Source: Bradyrhizobium sp. LHD-71
GTDB lineage: Bacteria; Pseudomonadota; Alphaproteobacteria; Rhizobiales; Xanthobacteraceae
Assembly (NCBI RefSeq): GCF_031157255.1
Contig: NZ_JAVIFX010000044.1
Span: forward strand, 1-49,068
DNA: 49,068 bases
Reading direction: 5' to 3'
Shown piece by piece: positions 42,227 to 49,068 of this stretch. The notes under the pieces are model-generated. The model had not been told where the DNA came from. It searched no databases and worked only from the letters and a program-made list of their open reading frames with translations. Made by a program: the position numbers and the translations under genes. How positions within the stretch are numbered: the stretch's first letter is position 1; every line of letters begins with the position of its first letter.

Positions 42227-43456
42227 ATGCCCGTGCTCGATTCCCCCCTAGCTCCCGTCGCGTTTACGCCCGACTCGGCCGCCGCATGGCGGCGGCTCGC
42301 GCTTGCGCTGCTGATCGGCACGGTGGGCGGCGTCGGCATGTGGTCGGTCGTGGTCGTGCTGCCGATCGTGCAGGGCGAATTCGCAGCAAGCCGGGCTGAT
42401 GCCTCGCTCGCCTTCACCATGACAATGCTGGGTTTTGGCGTCGGCGGTGTCGCGACGGGCAGGCTTGCCGATCGGCTCGGCATCCTGCCTGCCATTACGA
42501 TCGGTATTGCAGCGCTGTTTTGCGGCTACGTCGGTGCGGGCCTGTCGACTGCGCTGTGGCAGTTCACGATCATCCATGTGTTGATCGGCCTCGGCGCCTC
42601 GGCGACGTTTGCGCCGTTGATGGCGGAAGCTTCGCACTGGTTCGTCAAGAGGCGAGGCATTGCTGTGACCATCGCTGCGAGCGGTAACTATCTCGCCGGC
42701 GCGATCTGGCCGCCCCTCGTCGAACGCGGGACCGCACTCTACGGGTGGCGCGCGACGCATGTGGCCATCGGCATCTTCTGCGCGATCGCCATGGCTATCC
42801 TGCTGCTGATCCTGCGCTTCAGCATGCGTGGAACGGCGCGGCAGACACAGGCGGCGATGCGGCCGAGCGTGAACGTGGGCATCAGCACCAATGCGCTCAC
42901 GGTGATTCTGTCGATCGCCGCATTCGCCTGTTGTGTTGCGATGGCGATGCCGCAGGTGCACATCGTCGCCTACTGCGGCGATCTCGGCTACGGCGTTGCG
43001 CGCGGCGCAGAGATGCTGGCACTGATGCTGGCCTTCGGCATCATCAGCCGGATCGGTTCAGGTTTCATCGCGGACCGTTACGGCGGGATGGTGACGCTGC
43101 TGATCGGCTCGATCGCCCAGGCGATCGCACTGATCCTTTATATCTTCTTCAATGGGCTGACATCGCTTTACGTCGTCTCGGCCCTGTTCGGCCTGTTTCA
43201 GGGTGGGCTCGTGCCGAGCTACGCGCTGATCGTGCGCGAGACCATGCCGGCGAACGAAGCTGCTACGCGCGTCGGCATCGTCATCATGGTTTCGGTGGCG
43301 GGCATGGCGTTCGGCGGCTGGGTCTCGGGCCTGATCTTCGACGCCACCGGCTCCTACCGCGCTGCCTTTCTCAATGGCGTGGGCTGGAACGCGCTCAACA
43401 TCGGCATTGCGTTGATGCTCCTGTTCCGATCACGCCGCCGGCCGGCGTTCGCCTGA
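42227..43456 (+). CDS. MFS transporter
   Basis: A 409-aa major facilitator protein with twelve predicted membrane helices and the loop motif GRLADRLG after helix 2. The N-terminal part resembles the oxalate/formate antiporter-like branch. Substrate unknown; no enzyme gene is next to it. Its 287-bp upstream region has no other gene. Confidence 0.88.
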   Translation: MPVLDSPLAPVAFTPDSAAAWRRLALALLIGTVGGVGMWSVVVVLPIVQGEFAASRADASLAFTMTMLGFGVGGVATGRLADRLGILPAITIGIAALFCGYVGAGLSTALWQFTIIHVLIGLGASATFAPLMAEASHWFVKRRGIAVTIAASGNYLAGAIWPPLVERGTALYGWRATHVAIGIFCAIAMAILLLILRFSMRGTARQTQAAMRPSVNVGISTNALTVILSIAAFACCVAMAMPQVHIVAYCGDLGYGVARGAEMLALMLAFGIISRIGSGFIADRYGGMVTLLIGSIAQAIALILYIFFNGLTSLYVVSALFGLFQGGLVPSYALIVRETMPANEAATRVGIVIMVSVAGMAFGGWVSGLIFDATGSYRAAFLNGVGWNALNIGIALMLLFRSRRRPAFA

Positions 43457-43555
43457 AATATGCCCTTAAGCGACGCCGACCAGCATTTGATTGCGCAGCA
43501 GCGTCGTTGTAAGGGTGCAGTCTCGCCGCACGCTCTGCGGCGGCGCTCCTGAAAA

Positions 43556-43631
43556 GGGCCTGTAGCTCAATGGTTAGAGCCGGCCGCTCATAACGGTCTG
43601 GTTGCAGGTTCGAGTCCTGCCGGGCCCACCA
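43556..43631 (+). tRNA. tRNA with anticodon CAT, probably tRNA-Ile2
   Basis: A 76-nt cloverleaf: acceptor GGGCCTG/CGGGCCC (one G-U), D arm GCTC/GAGC, anticodon stem GGCCG/CGGTC with loop CTCATAA, T arm GCAGG/CCTGC, encoded CCA. The CAT anticodon with a G-C-rich GGGCC acceptor fits the lysidine-modified Ile tRNA; elongator Met cannot be excluded without a profile search. It does not look like an initiator tRNA. Confidence 0.9.
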
Positions 43632-43895
43632 GCGAAATCAAACACTTGGAAAATCGCAACTTTCTTGCGGGACCGCCATCCGAATTTTCCTAGTGACCTG
43701 ACCTGCCGCTAAGGCACACTGTTTTTCGTTACGATGCTCATCTTTCTTTCGTCGGCTTGCCGCGTGCGATGACTCTTCGCCACTGATCCACCGAGGTCAG
43801 ATTTTTTCGCCACGTGGCAAAATTGTTTTGCGTTCGGGCAGCTTTTTTCGATGGTCCAGACCGGGCCTGCTACTGCGGATCAAACGGAGGAATCC

Positions 43896-45041
43896 ATGGC
43901 AGTAGATCGTCACCGCAATCCGCTCTTCGGTCCAAATCGCTTCAAGCTGGGTGTCTTCAGTGCCAATTGCGATGGCGGGTTGACCATGAGCCTCGCGCCC
44001 GAGCGCTGGAAGGCAGATTGGACCGACATCGTCGCAATGACGCGCATTGCTGACGACGCCGGACTTGAATTCATCCTGCCGGTTGCGAAGTGGCGCGGTT
44101 ATCAAGGTAAAGCAAAAATCTATGGTCGCTCGTTCGAAACATTGACCCACGGAGCGGCTCTTGGTGCATTGACGCGCAACATCGCAATCTTCTGCACCGT
44201 GCACGTGCCGCTGGTTACGCCGGCATTCGCAGCAAAGGCCATGGCGACGATCGATCACGTTACCAATGGGCGTGCCGGCCTGAACATCGTCTGCGGCTGG
44301 AATCAGGAAGAATTTGATCTTCATGGTGTGACCATCGACCAGGACGCACGCTACGATCACGGATTGGAATGGTTTCGAATCTGGTCCAAACTGCTGGAAG
44401 GCGGGCCCGAATTCGATTGGGACGGGCAGTTCTTTCACCTCAAGCGGTTGCACACTGACCCGCTTACGATTCAACGGCCTTGGCCGGCGGTGATGTCGGC
44501 CGGCTTTTCACCCAAGGGGAGGGACTTCGCGGCTCAGGCAGCCGATGTTCTGTTCACCAACGTGACGCAACTGGGACAGATACCCGGAGTGGTCGGCGAT
44601 ATTCGCGACTACATGGCGTCGCGAAACCGAGATATCTCGGTTTTCACCATGGCGCATGTCGTCTGCCGCCCGACACGGCGCGAGGCGGAGGAATTCTTCC
44701 ATTACTTCGCCGAAGAGATGGCGGATGAGGAAGGCCAGAACTATTACCGCGAAAAGCGAGGCACCACCGCCGGCAGCGGCAAGACCACCGTTGCCCGTCC
44801 GTTCGACACACGCTTTCATCTGGCAACGGGCAAGCGCTATGCCGGTGCCTATCCAGGGGCCTTTCCGCTGGTCGGAACCCCCGACGACATCACCGCCGAG
44901 CTGGTGGCGATGAGCGAGGGAGGATTGGCAGGCAGTGCGATCGCATTCCTCGACTACCTGAAGGAAATCCCTTTCTTTGTGCAGGAAGTGCTGCCGCGAC
45001 TGCAACGCGCGGGGCTGCGTCAGCCAGTATCTACGGGTTGA
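43896..45041 (+). CDS. FMN-dependent monooxygenase of the luciferase-like (RutA/SfnG) family
   Basis: A 381-aa bacterial-luciferase-like TIM-barrel enzyme. Recognisable parts: LGVFSANCDGGL (start), HVPLVTPAFAAKAMATIDHV, GRAGLNIVCGWNQEEFD and PAVMSAGFSPKGRDFAAQAAD. It resembles pyrimidine and dimethylsulfone monooxygenases, which split C-N or C-S bonds with FMNH2 and oxygen. Substrate unknown. GGAGGA lies five bases before ATG 43896, so the upstream ATG at 43851 is not used. No flavin reductase gene is near. Its 3' end overlaps the convergent LysR gene by eleven bases. Confidence 0.88.
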   Translation: MAVDRHRNPLFGPNRFKLGVFSANCDGGLTMSLAPERWKADWTDIVAMTRIADDAGLEFILPVAKWRGYQGKAKIYGRSFETLTHGAALGALTRNIAIFCTVHVPLVTPAFAAKAMATIDHVTNGRAGLNIVCGWNQEEFDLHGVTIDQDARYDHGLEWFRIWSKLLEGGPEFDWDGQFFHLKRLHTDPLTIQRPWPAVMSAGFSPKGRDFAAQAADVLFTNVTQLGQIPGVVGDIRDYMASRNRDISVFTMAHVVCRPTRREAEEFFHYFAEEMADEEGQNYYREKRGTTAGSGKTTVARPFDTRFHLATGKRYAGAYPGAFPLVGTPDDITAELVAMSEGGLAGSAIAFLDYLKEIPFFVQEVLPRLQRAGLRQPVSTG

Positions 45042-45942
45042 TTGGAGTGGAGTCGTCGCGCTCGCCGAATTCTTCACTGAGGAAGTCGAGAAAGACGCGA
45101 AGTTTGGCAGGCATGAACTTGCGGCTCGGCAAGACGACATAGAGGTCTGGATCGACCGAGCGCCATTGCAGCAGCAGCGGCACGAGCCGGCCGGCCTGCA
45201 AATCCTCTTCGATGAGAAAGTGTGGGCTACGGACGACTCCAAGACCGGCCAGTGCCGCAAGGCGCAAGGTTTGGGCGTCGGTCGACCGCAACTGGCTGGT
45301 CGGTGCAACGGCCACGCGACCTTCCGGTGTGTCAAACTCCCATTCGACGACCTCGCTGCCTTGAGCATAGAGCAGGCAGTCATGACCGGTTAGGTCCGCG
45401 ATTTCCTCCGGCCGGCCTCGTCGCGCCAGATAGTCGGGCGCAGCGCAGACCACTCGATGCAGCCGCCGTAGCCGTCGCACGATCATCGTCTGGCCGACCG
45501 GATCCAGAAACTGCACCGACGCGTCGTAACCCTCCTCCACCAAATCAGGCTGACGCTCGGTCAGGTTCACCTGCAAGGTCAGCTTCGGGTACCGACGCAG
45601 AAAATCAGGTAGTCGCGGTGCGATACGGAACATCCAGAATAGCGAGGTCGAGCTGACCCTGAGTGTCCCTTCGGGCGCCAGGACACCATGACTGGCCGCA
45701 GACTCGGCCAGCTCGAGTTCCGACAGAGCACGCAGGCAGTGATCCAGGCAGATCTGTCCGGCCTCGGTCAATCGCAGGCGACGCGTCGTGCGTTCCAAGA
45801 GTCGCACGCCGAAGCGCGCTTCCAAGAAGCTCACATGGCGCGTCGCGGCGGCATTGGATATGGATAGAAGATCGGCCGCGCGCGTGAAACTGCCGAGTTC
45901 TGCGACACGGGCAAACACCTGGATACTCTTCAGGATGTCCAT
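45031..45942 (-). CDS. LysR-family transcriptional regulator
   Basis: A 303-aa regulator: N-terminal winged helix (about 1-60, SIQVFARVAELGSFTRAADLL, SNAAATRHVSFLEARFGVRLLERTTRRLRLT) and a substrate-binding domain (about 90-290). It is divergent from the MFS-dehydrogenase pair at 46080 and convergent with the monooxygenase, so it probably controls one or both. The inducer is unknown. The family usually binds in the 137-bp gap upstream. Confidence 0.93.
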   Translation of the reverse strand: MDILKSIQVFARVAELGSFTRAADLLSISNAAATRHVSFLEARFGVRLLERTTRRLRLTEAGQICLDHCLRALSELELAESAASHGVLAPEGTLRVSSTSLFWMFRIAPRLPDFLRRYPKLTLQVNLTERQPDLVEEGYDASVQFLDPVGQTMIVRRLRRLHRVVCAAPDYLARRGRPEEIADLTGHDCLLYAQGSEVVEWEFDTPEGRVAVAPTSQLRSTDAQTLRLAALAGLGVVRSPHFLIEEDLQAGRLVPLLLQWRSVDPDLYVVLPSRKFMPAKLRVFLDFLSEEFGERDDSTPINP

Positions 45943-46079
45943 ATTATTTCTTTATGCACAATAATCATTTGCTGTCTCCTCCCTAAATCACGCTTGACGG
46001 GGATTGGTACTCTCGCCGCGAGCAATAACCAGTCTGGCCGAAGCATCAGGCCAGATGCCAGAAGCCGGGGCGGGGACAA

Positions 46080-47348
46080 ATGACGAAAGCTGAAATCGCT
46101 TCTATATCCGCAGTCGCAGAGGCCGAGGTGGAGCAGCAAACACCGGCCGAAAAGCGTGCAGCGTGGCGGGCCTTTTTCGCCGCGTATCTCGGCTGGGTGT
46201 TCGATTATTTCGAGGTCTATTTTCTGACCATCGTCATCGTGCCGATGGCGCTCGAGTTCGCCTGGACACCCGGACAGGTCTCAATCATTCTCTCCGCTCA
46301 GCTTGCCTCCATCGCTGTCGGTGGAGTGATATGGGGCTATCTATGCGACCGCTTCGGCCGTCGCTGGGCCTTGCAGCTTTGCATCTTGCAGTACTGCATC
46401 GGGACGTTGGCGCGCGCCTTCACACCGAATTTCGAGTTCATGCTGTTCTTTACGATCTTCGCCGGCATCGGCATCGGCGGCGAGTACGGCGTCGGCCAAA
46501 CGCTGGTGACAGAGACTGTGGGCAGCAAGAGGCGTGGTGCGTGGAGTTCGATGCTGTACAGCGGCATCTTCATCGGCATTGTCATGGCAGCCGTCGCCGG
46601 CGGGCTGATCGTACCGGTCATCGGCTGGTCCTGGTCGCTGATCGTGGCTTCCCTTCCGATCATCCTTGTCGTCTTCATCCGCGCCGGCACGCCCGAGTCG
46701 AAGTTGTGGGAGGAGCGCAAGCGCCGCGGCGAGCACATCGTTCCCTGGTCGGAATATCGCAGCCCGGCCTTTCTGCGACCGCTGCTGCTTTGCTATGTCA
46801 CGGCTACCCTCCAACTCTTCGCCTATTACGGAATCACGACGCTGATGCCGACGTATCTCGTCAGCGTGGCTGGCTTCTCGCTGAGCAAAGCGTCGTGGTG
46901 GGTCTTCTTTACTGGGCTGGCCGGGTTGGCCGGCGCGGTGGCCGCAGCGGTGCTGATTGATCGTATCGGCCGGCGTGCAACCTTGTCCGCATTTGCCATC
47001 CTTGGAGCGGTCGGTGGACTGCTGGTCTTCAGTCTCTGGTCGCGATTGGAATCGCTGACTGGGATCATGGTTCCGTTCTTCATGCTCTACGCAGGATTTG
47101 GTGCGACGGCTTCGGTCTTCGGCTCGCTCTTCTCCGAGATCTTTCCGGTGGCGCAGCGTGCAACAGGTATGTCCAGCGCACTGCAATTCGCGCGCGGAAC
47201 CACGTTCGCGGCGCCGCTTTTGGCCAGCGCGCTTTACCCCAGCATTGGCTATCCACCGCTGATCATCGGGGCCGTCGTGCTGATGGTGTTGTTGTCCATG
47301 ATCGCGTGGGCCTTCCCCGACACGACTAACGCAGCCGTCGATTACTGA
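46080..47348 (+). CDS. MFS transporter, aromatic-acid/sugar-type
   Basis: A 422-aa twelve-helix transporter. GYLCDRFGRRWAL after helix 2, GIGIGGEYGVGQTLVTE in helix 4 and the second-half GAVAAAVLIDRIGRRATLS are typical of the metabolite:H+ symporter group. It probably imports the compound used by the monooxygenase or dehydrogenase beside it. GGGGCGGGG precedes the ATG. The stop is five bases before the dehydrogenase start. Confidence 0.9.
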   Translation: MTKAEIASISAVAEAEVEQQTPAEKRAAWRAFFAAYLGWVFDYFEVYFLTIVIVPMALEFAWTPGQVSIILSAQLASIAVGGVIWGYLCDRFGRRWALQLCILQYCIGTLARAFTPNFEFMLFFTIFAGIGIGGEYGVGQTLVTETVGSKRRGAWSSMLYSGIFIGIVMAAVAGGLIVPVIGWSWSLIVASLPIILVVFIRAGTPESKLWEERKRRGEHIVPWSEYRSPAFLRPLLLCYVTATLQLFAYYGITTLMPTYLVSVAGFSLSKASWWVFFTGLAGLAGAVAAAVLIDRIGRRATLSAFAILGAVGGLLVFSLWSRLESLTGIMVPFFMLYAGFGATASVFGSLFSEIFPVAQRATGMSSALQFARGTTFAAPLLASALYPSIGYPPLIIGAVVLMVLLSMIAWAFPDTTNAAVDY

Positions 47349-47353
47349 TCCTC

Positions 47354-48166
47354 ATGTCACGGAGTACGCAGGTGATTCTGTTTATCGGTCTAGGTCGGAT
47401 GGGATTGCCGATGGCCGTACACGCTCTCAAGGCCGGCCAAGCTGTCGTCGGCTGTGATCCTTCTGAATCCCGCCGGGTCTTATTGATCGAGCAGGGCGGC
47501 ACCGCTTGCGACGAGCCTTCCACTTTTCTGCAGGAAGCAAAGGCCGTCGTCATAATGGTCGGCGCCGAAGCGCAGGTGGAGCAGATTGTCACCGGTCCCG
47601 GCGGCCTGGTTGAGCGCTGCCGTCCGGGGACACTTGTGCTGGTGGTCAGCACGGTGGCACCGGATCTCGTAGCACGGCTTGGCGAAGCGACGGCGGCCCA
47701 CGGCCTGCGCCTCGTCGATGCACCGGTCTGCCGGGCGGAAATGGGCGCCATCGCCGGCAACTTGCTCGCGTTCCTTTCGGGGCCTGAAAGTGACTGCAGG
47801 GAAGCAGCCGTACTGATGCGACCCTATAGTGCGGATATCGAGATCGTCGGTGAACGGCTGGGTGCGGCGCAAATCGCCAAAACGGTCAACAACATGATCC
47901 TCTGGGCTTGTGCGATGGCGAACGAAGAGGGACTTCGATTGGCTGCCGATTGGCAATTGGATCAAGGGGCCCTGCGCCGCGCACTCATGACAAGCAGCGC
48001 CAACAACTGGGCGCTGCAGAACTGGGACAACGCCAAGAAGATGGTGTGGTCTATCAAAGATATGGAGATCGCTTTGCGGACCGCTCAGAAATCCGCCGTC
48101 GCCGTGCCGCTGGCAGAGACGGTCGAGCAGCTGGTCCGGAAGAGCTCGGTCCTGGCGCACGCCTGA
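47354..48166 (+). CDS. NAD(P)-dependent dehydrogenase, 3-hydroxyisobutyrate dehydrogenase-like
   Basis: A 270-aa beta-hydroxyacid dehydrogenase: nucleotide-binding fold with FIGLGRMGLPMA (10-21), substrate loop DAPVCRAEMGA (near 121-131), and catalytic Lys176 in AKTVNNMI. The family oxidises short hydroxyacids. It is transcribed with the MFS transporter, which suggests use of an imported hydroxyacid. The exact substrate is unknown. Confidence 0.9.
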   Translation: MSRSTQVILFIGLGRMGLPMAVHALKAGQAVVGCDPSESRRVLLIEQGGTACDEPSTFLQEAKAVVIMVGAEAQVEQIVTGPGGLVERCRPGTLVLVVSTVAPDLVARLGEATAAHGLRLVDAPVCRAEMGAIAGNLLAFLSGPESDCREAAVLMRPYSADIEIVGERLGAAQIAKTVNNMILWACAMANEEGLRLAADWQLDQGALRRALMTSSANNWALQNWDNAKKMVWSIKDMEIALRTAQKSAVAVPLAETVEQLVRKSSVLAHA

Positions 48167-48467
48167 TTGAGCGCGGACAGCAGTTCGGATTGGCCAATTG
48201 TTTCGATTCCGTCTGAGATCGCGATGCCTGCACGAGGGCATTGCGCCTGCGATCATCGGCGTGATCCTAAGCGTTGCAGCTCTTCGCGTGAAAATGCTCT
48301 ACTTCGCGACGCCCACGAAATCATAATGCGGCGACGTTCCAATCGTGACGTCGCGGATCGTGGGCTTGTTGATTACGTTGGTCCTCTTGGTTCGTGAACC
48401 GCTGATCCCGGCGGCGCAATGCCGCAGAAGTGTTGCGCTTCGGCGTCACGGTCATACATCTTCACGC
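48167..48467. other. 301-bp region without a supported gene
   Basis: No coding signal. The frame from 48345 that leads into the next gene has no family-like sequence before 48468. No promoter match could be fixed. Confidence 0.5.
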
Positions 48468-48800
48468 ATGACCGACCGCCGCGACCAGGAGCCTGATCGG
48501 CCGCATCTTGAGCCCGAAATCATCCCGCCAGGCCGGCAGGAGCGCGATTCGGGGCATGTCTTCATTTCGATCGACGAGAATGGCGACGCGCGCCGCGTTT
48601 ATATCGCGCGGCCCGGCCCGCTCACCATCATTGTCGCCCTGGCGGTTCTAGTTCTGATCGGTCTGCTGCTCTTGATCGTGCTGCTGAGCGTGGCGCTGAT
48701 CTGGATTCCGGTCGCCATCGCGCTGCTCGCCGCGGTCGTTGCTGTGGCGACATTCCGTCACTGGTGGCACCGGCTTCAGAACTGGTGGGCCCGACGCTGA
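48468..48800 (+). CDS. Small membrane protein with two helices
   Basis: A 110-aa protein: an acidic, proline-rich soluble N-terminus (about 1-48, with GHVFISIDENGDARRVYIARPG) and two long hydrophobic helices (about 51-92), ending in a Trp-rich basic tail (HWWHRLQNWWARR). ATG 48468 is chosen because the protein-like composition starts there. No known family or function. Confidence 0.7.
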   Translation: MTDRRDQEPDRPHLEPEIIPPGRQERDSGHVFISIDENGDARRVYIARPGPLTIIVALAVLVLIGLLLLIVLLSVALIWIPVAIALLAAVVAVATFRHWWHRLQNWWARR

Positions 48801-48952
48801 TTGGAGGCATCTCGCGGAATGTCTGACGCAGGTCTGCGAGCAGCCGGCGATAAGCAGCCGACTTGAACTCCGCCGCGTGGTGCGCGCAACTCTTCGAGGT
48901 CATGTCGAAGCACGGCACCCTTCATCAAGCGATTGATCCCGACAATAGCACA

Positions 48953-49028
48953 CTAGTGTCCCGAATCCGAAGTTCGCTATACTTTGCAGCGAGCTCAGAG
49001 CGAACTTCGGATTCGATCAGGACACTAG
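48953..49028. repeat. Palindromic element, complete copy
   Basis: 76 bp with perfect ends CTAGTGTCC (48953-48961) and GGACACTAG (49020-49028) and a perfect 17-bp inner stem (48962-48978 with 48999-49015), a 20-base loop and a four-base bulge. It is the clearest copy of the family. Confidence 0.85.
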
Positions 49029-49041
49029 CAAGTTTATGATT

Positions 49042-49068
49042 CTAGTGTCGTTTATGGATCAGAAATTC
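49042..49068. repeat. Palindromic element, right part cut by window edge
   Basis: CTAGTGTCG followed by TTTATGGATCAGAAATTC at the window end. The last 17 bases equal the first 17 of the window, so the left half of the element of which 1-69 is the right half, or of another copy, ends here. Confidence 0.75.

Overview
The window looks like chromosome of an alphaproteobacterium of the order Hyphomicrobiales, most likely the Bradyrhizobium/Rhodopseudomonas/Afipia group. The reasons are high GC, a textbook CtrA, ChpT (a phosphotransferase known only from alphaproteobacteria), a DUF1134 (EipA-type) protein, an Omp25-type porin, a candidate EcfG promoter and an anti-sigma gene overlapping its ECF sigma gene. 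No rRNA, CRISPR array or intact insertion sequence was seen. The species call rests on recognised protein families only, not on any database search.

Layout. 1-10.6 kb: two acyl-CoA dehydrogenases (the second is isovaleryl-CoA dehydrogenase), a DUF898 membrane protein paired with an M48 metalloprotease, a DUF2927 protein, an L,D-transpeptidase, a ThDP-dependent enzyme, an outer-membrane porin and an acyltransferase-3. 10.9-23.2 kb: a composite island inside a tRNA-Val(CAC) gene. The 3' half of the tRNA lies at the left end and the 5' half at the right end; joined on paper they give a perfect 75-nt tRNA. Inside are an integrase remnant, a FecI-FecR-FecA cell-surface signalling and iron-uptake cassette with three inner-membrane genes, a second 3' tRNA fragment, a three-gene HNH nuclease/unknown/nucleotidyltransferase operon, a complete tRNA-Val(CAC) and a two-gene module of unknown function. 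23.2-42 kb: core chromosome with a coiled-coil membrane protein, EipA, a YHS protein, CysQ, ChpT, the chemotaxis operon cheA-W-Y-B-R, a cytochrome P460-cupredoxin fusion, ctrA facing away from fliI-fliJ, an ECF sigma/anti-sigma pair, a small stress-type membrane protein and flhA. 42.2-48.8 kb: an MFS transporter, a tRNA with anticodon CAT, then a flavin monooxygenase, a LysR regulator, another MFS transporter and a 3-hydroxyisobutyrate-dehydrogenase-like enzyme that look like a small catabolic group.

How it fits together. The core half is a cell-cycle and motility neighbourhood: ChpT relays phosphate to CtrA, which in alphaproteobacteria commonly controls flagellar genes, and FliI, FliJ, FlhA and the Che proteins are the export and chemotaxis parts. 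The ctrA-fliI gap has seven CcrM-type GANTC sites in 169 bp. The island looks like stacked integrations at one tRNA gene. The best candidate for an undescribed system is its right-hand 4.1 kb (19.0-23.1 kb), which holds two compact unknown gene modules plus its own tRNA-Val. A family of palindromic elements with CTAGTGTC ends occurs at both ends of the window and after cheR.
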